A DNA stretch of 64,000 bases from a virus, in IMG/VR virus record IMGVR_UViG_3300034524_000090, positions 1-64,000 of that record; one strand, written 5' to 3'. Position numbers and translations under genes: made by a program. Under the pieces are notes generated by a model. The model searched no databases, was not told the DNA's origin, and saw only the letters and a program-made list of their open reading frames with translations. Shown piece by piece: positions 22,597-32,845 of the stretch. Position 1 is the stretch's first letter, and each line of letters starts with the position of its first letter.

Positions 22597-25500
22597 ATGG
22601 CAAAAGGGGAAACAACGGCGGCGGGTGGGCTTAGTACACAATATGTAATTACTGCCGAAATGCAGGCAGAAGGTGTAAAAGAAACATTAAGTAGTATAGC
22701 AGAGGCTTTAACAAAGATTAATACTGCGCTTCAGGGTATACGCGGTGGGCCTACTATACCTCCTCCTCAACCTGATCCTAAAGCGGGAGAAAAATATAAA
22801 GATCAGCTTAATAAACAAATAGATGATGCTCATAAGGATGTATCTAGGAATCGACGTGGTAAAAAAACTCAAGTAGAAATTCCGATTGATTTTAAGCCCC
22901 AGGTTACTTCTACTACTACTTCTTTTTTAGAAAAACAAATTACAGCGACTTATGGTAATAAAAGTCTAAAAGATATTAATAAAGCACTGAATTCTTATAC
23001 TAATCAACTTAAAAATCTTTTTACAAGATTCGCCGTAGAAACAGAAAAAATAATGCGGGGCGAAGAAAGCAAGGTTGATTTAAAAGCTTTAGAGAAAAAA
23101 GCTTCAGTTTTAGCTACTAGTACTGATATTTTAAACCAAATGGCAGAAAAGGCCAAGGTAAAAGAAGAACAAGAAGCATTACGACTGATTGAGCAACAAA
23201 AAGCTCAAGCAGAACAATTTGCTCAAAAATATGAACAACACCGTAAAGATACTTTGGAAAGAATTAAAAACATAACTTTACAGAGCTATCAAGGTAAAGA
23301 TTATTCTTCCATTCAACGGGCCTACGAGTCTGCTTTAAAACAAAGAACTGATTTATTAGTTAAATTGCAAGAGCTTGATGTGCAGGCTTTACAAGATCCC
23401 ACTTCAGGTAAAAAAACTAGAGAAAAAATGCTTTTTAAGCAGGAAGTTTTAGATGCTAGAATTGAGGCTTTACGTTCTTTATTAGATAATGCTAATGAAC
23501 AAGAAAGAATAGCGCAAGAGTATTTAGCTAAACTACAGAGAGTAAGAGAATTATTGAATAAATCTAAACTTGATTTTGAAGCTTATAAACAAAGCCTTAC
23601 GCCTTTAGAATTTTATCGTAATGTCCAACAAATTGGTCGTTTAGCTCATACACTTCGTCAAGCAGAGGAGTATTTTGAAATAGTCCAGCAAACTGGTTCT
23701 GCTAAAGCTTTAGATAAAGCACAAAGTTTATTGGAAAGATTTAAAAATCAATCTGATTTGATTACTGGTCGTCAAGAGCTACTACAGCATTTTTCTAAAG
23801 AGCAGGTTGCAGAAATTGAACACCAGATGCGATGGGAGCAGGCTTTGATAAGAAGCAGGAATGCTATTGCGGCTCGTGCTATGGGCGGTGCGGCAGAAAG
23901 CCATTCTATTATTTATCGTGATTTGGCTAAAGGTTTTGATCCTGAAAAATGGCAAAAATACTATACTCTAGGCAAACAATTAGAACGGATTCGGGCGCAA
24001 TTAATAGAAAGTATTGTGCGGCAAAAAGTTTTAGGTATTAGTAGTTATAGCGTTATTCCTCTTTTTGATGAAATGGGAAACAAAGTAGGCCAGTTTGCTG
24101 TTTTAGTAGACAGAAGCGGTAAAGTATTAATTAATTTTGAACGTGGTTTGAAAGAACTATTTACCACAATGTTTTATCGTATGAGCGTTTGGGCTGTTGC
24201 TACACAGGGCGTTTATATGTTTATTAACGGTCTTAAAAATGCTGTTAATTATATTATTGAAGTATCTCGTAATATTGCTCTTTTAAAAGTGGCCGCTGAA
24301 GGTATGGACTTTGGTAAATTGTTTAAGGGCCTCATTAATACTGTTGCTGAATATGGTGGCGATTTAAAATCTGTTATTGATATTGTTTATGAATTTGTTA
24401 AGGTTTTAGGTAATGAACAAGAAGCTTTAAGGGCTACTAGATTGGCTTTGATAGCCTATAATATTTCTGGTTTGGACTATAAGGAATCTGCTACCCTATT
24501 AATTGGCGTAATGAAACAATATGGCCTGACTATAAAAGAAACAGAGCAGTTATTAGACGCCTGGGCTTTGGCTTCTAAACGGGGTACTGTTGACTTCAAA
24601 GAGATGGCTCAAGCTTTTAACCAAACAGCCGCTTCTGCTAAATCTTTAGGTATTTCTATGCAGGAACTAACTGCTTTAATTGAATTAGTTGGTACTGCTA
24701 CTGGTGAAAGCGGCGCTGTTTTAGGTACGTTTATGAAATTTATTCTTGAACATGCTCGTGATTTAGACGTTTTGAGTATTTTACAAAATAATTTAGGAAT
24801 TAATGTGTTAAAAGCCAATGGAGCTTATCGTGATACTGCCGATATTTTAGCTGAATTGGCAGAAAAATGGAATAATCTTAATGATTCTCAAAAACAATAT
24901 ATTAGTGAAGCATGGGCTGGTGTACGTCAAGGGCCTAGATTTAAAGCTTTAATGGAAACAATGAGTAGTGGCGAGTATGGTGATTTATTAAGAGAAATCA
25001 ATATGGCTCAAGGCGAAGCTGCCGCTCAAAATGCCGAAGTTATGAATACTTTAGAAGGCCAATTAAGACGTTTGCGTAGCAACTATAGTGGTTTTATTAC
25101 TTCCTTTTCTGATACAGGGCCAGCTAGAGCTTTAAAAGAATTATTAATAATACTTAATAGTTTTATTGGTGGCGTACAAAAATTAAATAATATTGGTATT
25201 CATACTGCTGATATAATTTTGGGTATTTTAGGTGCAATTGGATTAAAATTTTATGAACTTGGTCGTAAGACAAAAAGTGTAGTTGGCGAATTGGTTCAAG
25301 ATATTACGGTGGCTACCAAATCGGTTCAAAGTAATTTAGATGCAATAGCGGCTAAATTAGGCGCAACTATGCGTGTTGTTCCAGGTGATATTAAGAGACG
25401 TATTGAGGTTGCCTTTGGTTCAGAATTATCACCAGAAGAAATTAATCGGGTTTCACAACAATTTATGGCTTTTGCTGAAAGCCAGGGTTGGACTAAAACA

Positions 25501-28500
25501 GAAAAACCAGAACGTTCTTTTATTTTCGAGCAGAGATTTAAAGAATTACGAGCACAATATCAGGTTATAAATCGTTATAGTGTCAGAAGTGATTTTACAA
25601 AAAATTTATTAACTGATTTTCAGGCTTTAAAACAAGCATTAATTGAGCTTGGTCAACATTGGAGAGTGGTTAGCGCTGAAACTTTAAATTGGTCTAGGAT
25701 TAGTAGAATTGCTATAAGTGGTGTTAGAACTGCTGTTTTAGGTTTAGGGACCGCTATTGTTAGTGCTTTTAAGTGGTTTCTTATTATTGAAGCTGTTATG
25801 AAAGCATTTGAATTATTCTCGAGAATGCTTGATAAAATTAGGGAAGAACGTATAGAACGCCAAGAAATGGGTTATAAGTTACCTTATCTTAACTATCAAG
25901 AAGTACAGGATATTTATAATCGTTGGGATGAGATTAGAAATATTCGGCCATTGAGCGAAGAAGAACAAAATAAACTAAGTGAATTACAATCGAGGATTTT
26001 ACAGGGCGAAGTTTTATCGGCGGGCGATGAATCTTATTATAAAGCGTTAAAAGAACGTCAGGAAATGTTGCGTCAACGTAATAATTTAGAGGTTATAGCT
26101 AAGGCTATGCAGGAAGCTACTTTGGCTTATTACTCGCAATTTTCTGATATTCTTATAACTCCTTCTGTTAGTTTAGATGAATTTAGGGAACAATATTTAA
26201 AAGAACATTATGGTTTAAGTACACAGAAAAAGGCTACTGAAGAACAACAGAAGACAATGCAAGCGATTATACCAGATCTTAATGCTATTAAAGCCCAAGA
26301 AGAAGAATTAAATCGTTGGTTAGATATTAATAATAGACTATTAGATCGACGTTTTACTATTTTACAAAGGTTAAAAGATAGTTATATGGACTTAGGCTTC
26401 AGTGAGAATTATTATGCTAATGTAGTGGGCGAGATCTACTCTACTTTTGATTCTGTAGTTCAATATTATGAAAATCTTTCTGGCCGTTATAGTCAGGCCC
26501 AGGCTAACTTTTTACGGGCGCAAGCGGCTTTAATTAATGAGCGTCAACGTCTAGCAAGTGAGGGCAAGTTAGAAGCTGTTGAGAGGGCTTATTATAGTGG
26601 CGTTACTACGGAAAATGATGATGTAACTGCGATTAACCAATATAAACAAATAATGGAAGCTTATGAGCGCAGTTATAGCATTTATACTAAGACACAAGAT
26701 GCTATGACTGAAGCTGAAAATAAAATGATAGATTTAAAGAAACAGACGTTAGAAACCATTTTATCAACAGAACAGTACGCTGGCGTTTGGGATAATATTC
26801 AGCAAAGAGTTAAATTAGTACAACAGCTTTTGAGCGAAGTAAGGTATCATCCATTTAAGATACAAGGTATTTTTAATGTGGCTGATTTTGGTAAGACGGT
26901 TTTTGGTCGTGGTTGGGATAGTATTGATTATATGGTAAGTAATATTACCCAACAAATTAATTCTATGTTTGGTCAAATTGCAGAAATAGAATTTATGAGA
27001 TTAACTGCTGGTAGCGATACGGAAGCTTTAAAGAAAGCCCTTGAAGATTTGTTGCCAATGGATGAAAAAATTTATAAAAAAGTAACAGAGCCTTTATTAT
27101 CTAAAACAGATCAATTAATGGTTAGTATGGGAAATTTGCGTGATAGTATTGATAAATTAAAGAGCAGTTTTGAATCTGGTGGGCAAAACATTTCTTTTCC
27201 TGGTGCGGGAACCGTTGCGGGCATTTCTCGTTATAAAGAATCAGATAATGAAAGTTCTTTCCCTGGTGCTGGAACTGTGGCTGGACTTAATTATGGCCTT
27301 ACTCAACCACAAAAAGCGTCTACTGGTCTTAAAACGGGAAGAGACATAATGCAACATTTAATGAAGTATGGTATTCCTGAAGCTGATGCTAGAATTTTGG
27401 CGGCAGTTGCTTTTGGAGAAAGTAGTTATAATCCTAATGCGGTGGGCGATTCTGGTCAAAGTATTGGCTTATTCCAGATTCATATGCCTGCTCATGCGGA
27501 CAAATTAAGGAGAGTTACTGGTAGTGATAATCCTGAAGATTGGATAAGGTATTTACAAGATCCCTATAAGAATATTTATATGGCTTATGAGGTTTATAAG
27601 AGTCAGGGTCTTGGGGCTTGGACTGTATATAAAAAGGGTACTTATAAACCCTATTTGGATATATTAGATCGATTGGAAATCGGAAAAGGTACAAATAATG
27701 CTTTGATTACTAAAACAATGGGCGAGCATCAAAAAGCAATTAATACATTAGAAGATATGAGAATACGTTATTATGAAATGATTAATAGCAATATTAATTT
27801 GTTGCCAAAGGCTTTTGAGGGCGTTGTGGAATTTATTCAAGATCGAATTAATTTATTAAATAAAATTGGCGAAATATGGTATGAGGCTAATAATGCACGT
27901 ACCGAAGTTGTAAAAACTAAATTGGATTTGGTTTATAATACCATGTTGCAGTTTCCGCAGTTAGTTGATCAATTATATGACAGGTTAAAAGAGACAGTAA
28001 CGGAATTATTTAATATTAGTAGACGAAATATAGAAGAACAAACCCAACGTCAATTAATTTTCAATAATTTATTAGGTAGCGTTAGTTTTGATAAAAAACG
28101 TTCTGAAGTATTTCAACAAGCAATACAACAATATGAAGAATTGGCTAATAATTTGCCTATAGAACAGTTGCCGCAGGTTAGGGATGCAATTAAAGAGAAA
28201 TTATCGTTATGGTTAAGTGCGTTCTTAAAAGAATCTTTTGACAAAACTATAAACGAATTTAATATTAATTTATTGACTAGTGGTTTAACAGTTTTGGGTG
28301 TAAGGGGTTTAGGTGATAGCATAATTCAAACACTTGTAGAAGCGATACAAACTGCTCCTTTGGCTTTACGGCCACAATTGTTTAATCTTTTACAGAAAAC
28401 TTTGCCTGTTGTAGAAGATTTAAGAAATAATCCTGGTTTAGATGCCAGTATCGTAAAACAAAGTGTGATTAATTTAATTAATAGTGCAGTAGATACACCT

Positions 28501-30804
28501 GAATTCTATAAGAATTTAAATTTGGTAACGGAAAATTACCAGCAGGCTACTACTCTGTCTAAAGTAGCGGAACAACTGCAAAGTGTTTTTGATAATCTTG
28601 CAGGACTAGTTAATGTTTATCCTAAATTAGCCGAAATTAAGACGACTTTGGCTAATATTAACTTAAATAAGCTTTATACGCAGATTAGCCAAGTAGAAGA
28701 CGTTTTTAAAAACTTAACTCCCCTATCTATGTCTTATTATGCTGTTCTTTCTGATCTGGTCAACTTATATCAGAAAGAACACGATTTAATGAGTCAGCGT
28801 GTCGAAGATACTAGAAAGTATTTTGAACTAACTGGTAAGGGCCTTAATGAATTTATTGCTACAAGTGGTAAAGTAGATCGGTATAATATTAGCCTTTTGC
28901 AAAATTTAAGGGCGCAAACTTTTAATACTGCTCGTGATTTTAGCGGCGATATTGATGAATATTATGCTTTATTACGTGAAGTAGTTAGTTTAGAGAAAGA
29001 ATGGCGTGATATTTTACGTGAGCGCACCGATGCTTTAGCAGAAGCTTTTAGACTAGGTATTATTGATCTTCAAGAATATGTTGATAAATTAGAAGAATTA
29101 CGTGACAAAACTTATGAATTAAGAGATTTAGGTTTAAAATCATATGATAGTATTTTTGGTGGTATTCAAAGTGGGTTTAGCAGAGCCTTAGCTGAAGCTT
29201 TACAGGGAACTTCAATAAATCCCCAAGGCGATTTTGTAACTGCAATTAAAGAAACTTTAGCTACTACTGTTTCTGATATATTTACTCAGACCTTATTTAA
29301 TGCAACCAATATCAGACAAATGTTAGAGCAAAATGTTGTTGGTGTTATTAATTCTATATTTACTGGTCAATCTAATATTGATATTGATACTATCCGCAAT
29401 AATTTAAATACCATTGTTAGCACTTTATCTTCATATTTTCCTGTTTTTAAACAGGCTTTGGGTGGTATTTTTGAAACCCTAAAAGATCAGGTTTTTAATG
29501 CGCCTAGTGGTTTTAAGATTGAGCCGTATGTTTATGAGTATATTAAAGGTAAGGGTATGGAGGATATACCAGGACTTATTACGCCTGGAACCCCTTCTGA
29601 ATTACCTAATTTGCCTATAATGCCCGATTTGGGAGTAGAACCTTCTAAAACTGTACCAGAAATAAATACTAATCTTCTTCAAGAAACTTTGGAGCGAGTA
29701 GCTAATATTTCTGATGAATTATTGACTACTGGTAATGAGGAAGTTAATGCTTTAAATAAGATTTCTTCATTTTTTGAGCAATTATTAGCTATTTTTAATG
29801 TTCAGCCTGAACAATGGCCTGGATATATTGAGACAGCCAGAATAGAGCCTGGAGATTATAAATTAGAAAATGGTCGGGCATATATGTGGTCTAGGGAATT
29901 AGCAAGACTATTGAATACTTCTGTTGAGTGGAATGAAACTACAGGACAAGTTATTATTGGTGGCAAAGTTTTTACTCCTAAAGAAGTTACTCCTGAAGGT
30001 AAAAGTTATGTATCTGTTCGTGAAGTAGCTGAGGCGTTAGGTTATCAAGTAGACTATCTAAATGATAGTCAAGAAATTGTAATCAGACAACTTATAGATC
30101 AAAATTCTGCGACCAATAAAATTGCCAACAATATTAATTCTTTAAATCAGTCTGTAGGACAACTTAATAATGTTAATAATACGCAAAACAATATTTTAGG
30201 CAATACCTATTCTTTGCTTGGCACTATTAATGGTAAAATTAGTCAACAAGTAGATATATTAAGTAATATTAATAGTAATATAAAAAATTTAACTAATACT
30301 TCTACTAAGACTGTAACAAGCTCCATTATAACAGGTTCAACTACTACAACAACTTCTTCTACTGGAATTAAATATAAAGATGCTACTGGTAAATTATATT
30401 CTGCTGACCAAGTAGAATATTTTATGGGAACTTATTATGTTAAAGGTACTTCTATTGCTGTTACACCAGTAAAATATCATAGTGGGGGTATTGTAAATAA
30501 TGAACAATTAGCTATTTTACGCCGTGATGAAATGGTATTACCACCTAATTTAACTAGTTCATTTATTAGTTTCTTAGATAACGCTGATAAATTATTACTA
30601 AATAATACTCCTAGTATTTCTACTGCTAATAGTTATAGTTTCCAAGTCGAGGTTAATATTAATGGCAATACAAATATAGATGATAATATGCTTAATTTAA
30701 TTAAGTCTTCTGTTAACGAAGGCATACAAAATGCTTTACGTCAGCAAAATCGAGATAATCGTTTAGCAAGACTAAGACGAACTGGTGTTAGTTATTCTTA
30801 TTAG
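22597..30804 (+). CDS. tail tape measure protein with lytic transglycosylase and stalk domains
   Basis: Sets tail length and helps DNA pass the cell envelope. The 2735-residue chain has long helical and coiled-coil regions (about 30-480), hydrophobic segments near 520-570, 875-895 and 1045-1075, a tape-measure core typical of TP901-type proteins (LLIGVMKQYGLTIKE; AWAGVRQGPRFKALME), a soluble lytic transglycosylase domain (about 1590-1690; AVAFGESSYNPNAVGDSGQS with catalytic Glu1608, then IGLFQIHMPAH), and a copper-amine-oxidase N-terminal-like stalk domain (about 2419-2500; YVSVREVAEALGYQVDY). Two copies of SFPGAGTVAG stand just before the transglycosylase. Confidence 0.92.
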   Translation: MAKGETTAAGGLSTQYVITAEMQAEGVKETLSSIAEALTKINTALQGIRGGPTIPPPQPDPKAGEKYKDQLNKQIDDAHKDVSRNRRGKKTQVEIPIDFKPQVTSTTTSFLEKQITATYGNKSLKDINKALNSYTNQLKNLFTRFAVETEKIMRGEESKVDLKALEKKASVLATSTDILNQMAEKAKVKEEQEALRLIEQQKAQAEQFAQKYEQHRKDTLERIKNITLQSYQGKDYSSIQRAYESALKQRTDLLVKLQELDVQALQDPTSGKKTREKMLFKQEVLDARIEALRSLLDNANEQERIAQEYLAKLQRVRELLNKSKLDFEAYKQSLTPLEFYRNVQQIGRLAHTLRQAEEYFEIVQQTGSAKALDKAQSLLERFKNQSDLITGRQELLQHFSKEQVAEIEHQMRWEQALIRSRNAIAARAMGGAAESHSIIYRDLAKGFDPEKWQKYYTLGKQLERIRAQLIESIVRQKVLGISSYSVIPLFDEMGNKVGQFAVLVDRSGKVLINFERGLKELFTTMFYRMSVWAVATQGVYMFINGLKNAVNYIIEVSRNIALLKVAAEGMDFGKLFKGLINTVAEYGGDLKSVIDIVYEFVKVLGNEQEALRATRLALIAYNISGLDYKESATLLIGVMKQYGLTIKETEQLLDAWALASKRGTVDFKEMAQAFNQTAASAKSLGISMQELTALIELVGTATGESGAVLGTFMKFILEHARDLDVLSILQNNLGINVLKANGAYRDTADILAELAEKWNNLNDSQKQYISEAWAGVRQGPRFKALMETMSSGEYGDLLREINMAQGEAAAQNAEVMNTLEGQLRRLRSNYSGFITSFSDTGPARALKELLIILNSFIGGVQKLNNIGIHTADIILGILGAIGLKFYELGRKTKSVVGELVQDITVATKSVQSNLDAIAAKLGATMRVVPGDIKRRIEVAFGSELSPEEINRVSQQFMAFAESQGWTKTEKPERSFIFEQRFKELRAQYQVINRYSVRSDFTKNLLTDFQALKQALIELGQHWRVVSAETLNWSRISRIAISGVRTAVLGLGTAIVSAFKWFLIIEAVMKAFELFSRMLDKIREERIERQEMGYKLPYLNYQEVQDIYNRWDEIRNIRPLSEEEQNKLSELQSRILQGEVLSAGDESYYKALKERQEMLRQRNNLEVIAKAMQEATLAYYSQFSDILITPSVSLDEFREQYLKEHYGLSTQKKATEEQQKTMQAIIPDLNAIKAQEEELNRWLDINNRLLDRRFTILQRLKDSYMDLGFSENYYANVVGEIYSTFDSVVQYYENLSGRYSQAQANFLRAQAALINERQRLASEGKLEAVERAYYSGVTTENDDVTAINQYKQIMEAYERSYSIYTKTQDAMTEAENKMIDLKKQTLETILSTEQYAGVWDNIQQRVKLVQQLLSEVRYHPFKIQGIFNVADFGKTVFGRGWDSIDYMVSNITQQINSMFGQIAEIEFMRLTAGSDTEALKKALEDLLPMDEKIYKKVTEPLLSKTDQLMVSMGNLRDSIDKLKSSFESGGQNISFPGAGTVAGISRYKESDNESSFPGAGTVAGLNYGLTQPQKASTGLKTGRDIMQHLMKYGIPEADARILAAVAFGESSYNPNAVGDSGQSIGLFQIHMPAHADKLRRVTGSDNPEDWIRYLQDPYKNIYMAYEVYKSQGLGAWTVYKKGTYKPYLDILDRLEIGKGTNNALITKTMGEHQKAINTLEDMRIRYYEMINSNINLLPKAFEGVVEFIQDRINLLNKIGEIWYEANNARTEVVKTKLDLVYNTMLQFPQLVDQLYDRLKETVTELFNISRRNIEEQTQRQLIFNNLLGSVSFDKKRSEVFQQAIQQYEELANNLPIEQLPQVRDAIKEKLSLWLSAFLKESFDKTINEFNINLLTSGLTVLGVRGLGDSIIQTLVEAIQTAPLALRPQLFNLLQKTLPVVEDLRNNPGLDASIVKQSVINLINSAVDTPEFYKNLNLVTENYQQATTLSKVAEQLQSVFDNLAGLVNVYPKLAEIKTTLANINLNKLYTQISQVEDVFKNLTPLSMSYYAVLSDLVNLYQKEHDLMSQRVEDTRKYFELTGKGLNEFIATSGKVDRYNISLLQNLRAQTFNTARDFSGDIDEYYALLREVVSLEKEWRDILRERTDALAEAFRLGIIDLQEYVDKLEELRDKTYELRDLGLKSYDSIFGGIQSGFSRALAEALQGTSINPQGDFVTAIKETLATTVSDIFTQTLFNATNIRQMLEQNVVGVINSIFTGQSNIDIDTIRNNLNTIVSTLSSYFPVFKQALGGIFETLKDQVFNAPSGFKIEPYVYEYIKGKGMEDIPGLITPGTPSELPNLPIMPDLGVEPSKTVPEINTNLLQETLERVANISDELLTTGNEEVNALNKISSFFEQLLAIFNVQPEQWPGYIETARIEPGDYKLENGRAYMWSRELARLLNTSVEWNETTGQVIIGGKVFTPKEVTPEGKSYVSVREVAEALGYQVDYLNDSQEIVIRQLIDQNSATNKIANNINSLNQSVGQLNNVNNTQNNILGNTYSLLGTINGKISQQVDILSNINSNIKNLTNTSTKTVTSSIITGSTTTTTSSTGIKYKDATGKLYSADQVEYFMGTYYVKGTSIAVTPVKYHSGGIVNNEQLAILRRDEMVLPPNLTSSFISFLDNADKLLLNNTPSISTANSYSFQVEVNINGNTNIDDNMLNLIKSSVNEGIQNALRQQNRDNRLARLRRTGVSYSY

Positions 30805-30819
30805 GGAGGGGAGTAGGTA

Positions 30820-31785
30820 ATGTATAAGTTGGGTGATTATATATTTACTATTGCGCCTAATAAACGACAAGATGAAGTGGAATATGTTGGAGCAGATGTG
30901 ATAACTTTATCAGGTCGACAAATTTTTCAGCCAAGTTATTATAAAAAAAATCTTAATTTGTCTTCTATTATTTGGCAACCTATGCCTAAAACTCTTTCTT
31001 CTACTCCCCTTTCTGTTGATTTTATAGGTATGGATACCAATAATATTTTTATGTTAACTATTAATAATAAATTATTACAAGTCTTTAATTACAATTTTGT
31101 ATTATTAAATCAACTAACTCTTACTGTTGATTTGACGGGTTGTGTAGGTATCGGAGTAGGGGCAGATTATTTTTATATTTTAACTGCCCCTAACTCTATT
31201 ATTCTTTATATATTTAATAAAAATAATTTGGCATTAGTAGAAACTAGAACGTTATCATTTATAAATAGTGTTCAATGTTTTACTGCGGTCGGCGATAAAA
31301 TCTATATTATTGATGGTAGTAATAATATAGTTTTATATGATGTTATCCAAGCTACTTCTTCTTTAGTGGGACGATTACCTTTTGTTGTAGGTGGTTATCA
31401 GTGTATTACCTATCAACAACAAGGATTTTTTTTAGTAACAAATTTCTTTGTTAATAAGTCTACATGGTATGTTTTTGATGTACAAAAACTATATTTGGTT
31501 GATACTTTTGTTTTCAATGATCAAAATAAAGGAATATTTTTAGGGTTTATTGATAAAAATAATGTTTATTTTTATGATACTTCCAAATATCTATGGAAAA
31601 TTTATCTGAATTTAGTTGAATGTGATCTATTTCTTTTAAAGAAAGCTTTGTCTTATGGTAGTGTTAATTTGGTTGACAATTATAATAGAACAATCAAGTT
31701 TAATATAGACAATATGGAGATTAAAAGACTATCTAATTTATTTAAGGCATACGAGGTTAATTTGACAGGTTTCACGATAATGTAG
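30820..31785 (+). CDS. tail protein with a propeller-like insertion, paralogue A
   Basis: 321 residues. The first ~50 residues (MYKLGDYIFTIAPNKRQDEV...) and last ~50 (VDNYNRTIKFNIDNMEIKRL...) look like the two halves of a small beta-rich tail protein, the place where distal-tail or XkdM/Q-like proteins are encoded. Between them are about six or seven repeating strands such as DYFYILTAPNSIILYIF, DKIYIIDGSNNIVLYDV and NNVYFYDTSKYLWKIYL, the look of a beta-propeller. The fold is inferred from pattern. The next gene is built the same way. Confidence 0.55.
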   Translation: MYKLGDYIFTIAPNKRQDEVEYVGADVITLSGRQIFQPSYYKKNLNLSSIIWQPMPKTLSSTPLSVDFIGMDTNNIFMLTINNKLLQVFNYNFVLLNQLTLTVDLTGCVGIGVGADYFYILTAPNSIILYIFNKNNLALVETRTLSFINSVQCFTAVGDKIYIIDGSNNIVLYDVIQATSSLVGRLPFVVGGYQCITYQQQGFFLVTNFFVNKSTWYVFDVQKLYLVDTFVFNDQNKGIFLGFIDKNNVYFYDTSKYLWKIYLNLVECDLFLLKKALSYGSVNLVDNYNRTIKFNIDNMEIKRLSNLFKAYEVNLTGFTIM

Positions 31786-31799
31786 AAAGAAGGTGTTTT

Positions 31800-32831
31800 A
31801 TGGAATGGTTAAAATGGAATATTAATGGTATTAATGTATTATATAATCCTACTGAAGATAGTTCTACTATCTCATTTAATAAATTACAAAATATATCTTT
31901 GTCTGGTAAATTATATACTAATTATTTGTACGCTAAAGAAGAACGTAATTTTAATTTAGTGCTATGGGATGATAAAGCGATAAGTATAGTTTCATCATAT
32001 AATGTTAATCGTGCATATAATCATTTTACTTATGTTTCTATTGTGATGAAATACTATTTTTCCCAAGGAAATATTGTTGATGTTTATGATTACAAATTTA
32101 ACTTTATTAAATCTGTTGCTTTTAATAATGTTGATTATATTGTAGGTATGACACATAATCTTAATACCAGTAGAGTTTATATTATGGGCTTAGTCACTGG
32201 CAGTAATTTTATTATATATGAATGCGACTGGGATTTAAATATTTTGGGTACTAATAGTTTGACTTTAATTGATATTACTCTTTATGATTTTTTAGAAGGA
32301 TTAGGTATTAATACTATTAATAATAAGTTCTATACTTTTGATGTGCGTGGTAGAGTGTACACAATAGATTTAGCTAGTAATACCATTACTTCAGTTTTTA
32401 CGACAGATGATTTTGCCACCAATATCAATAACAATTTAAGCCCATATAAGGCATTAAAAATAGATGATTATTATGCTTTTTTCATTGATAAATTTAAGAA
32501 AGAAATATATCAGGTTGATTTAGATAGAGCTATTATAGTTAATACATTTGAAATATCTACTCTTGATAATTTTAAGGATTTAAGTTTTGATAGTTTTAAT
32601 AAGTATTTTTATGTGTTAGTGGATGGTTACCTATATAAATTTTATTGGAATCAAGTCAATCAGTTCTTGTATGAATTGGAAAATAGTCTAGCTAGTAAGG
32701 ATATCTTAATTATAACTGATGATTTAGGCAAGTCTTTTGGTTTTTATGTTAAGTCGTATAGTATAGAACATAAACGTCAAGAACACAATAAGCCTTATTA
32801 TGTAATTAGTTTGAAGGGGAAGATTGTTTAG
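31800..32831 (+). CDS. tail protein with a propeller-like insertion, paralogue B
   Basis: 343 residues, same build as the preceding protein: a short N-terminal beta segment (MEWLKWNINGINVLYN...), repeated strands such as NKFYTFDVRGRVYTIDL, DYYAFFIDKFKKEIYQVDL and KYFYVLVDGYLYKFYW, and a C-terminal segment ILIITDDLGKSFGFYVKSYS that resembles the closing strands of small tail-tip proteins. Likely part of the tail tip between tape measure and hub. No catalytic motif is seen. Confidence 0.55.
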   Translation: MEWLKWNINGINVLYNPTEDSSTISFNKLQNISLSGKLYTNYLYAKEERNFNLVLWDDKAISIVSSYNVNRAYNHFTYVSIVMKYYFSQGNIVDVYDYKFNFIKSVAFNNVDYIVGMTHNLNTSRVYIMGLVTGSNFIIYECDWDLNILGTNSLTLIDITLYDFLEGLGINTINNKFYTFDVRGRVYTIDLASNTITSVFTTDDFATNINNNLSPYKALKIDDYYAFFIDKFKKEIYQVDLDRAIIVNTFEISTLDNFKDLSFDSFNKYFYVLVDGYLYKFYWNQVNQFLYELENSLASKDILIITDDLGKSFGFYVKSYSIEHKRQEHNKPYYVISLKGKIV

Positions 32832-32845
32832 GAGGAGGTGTAGAT

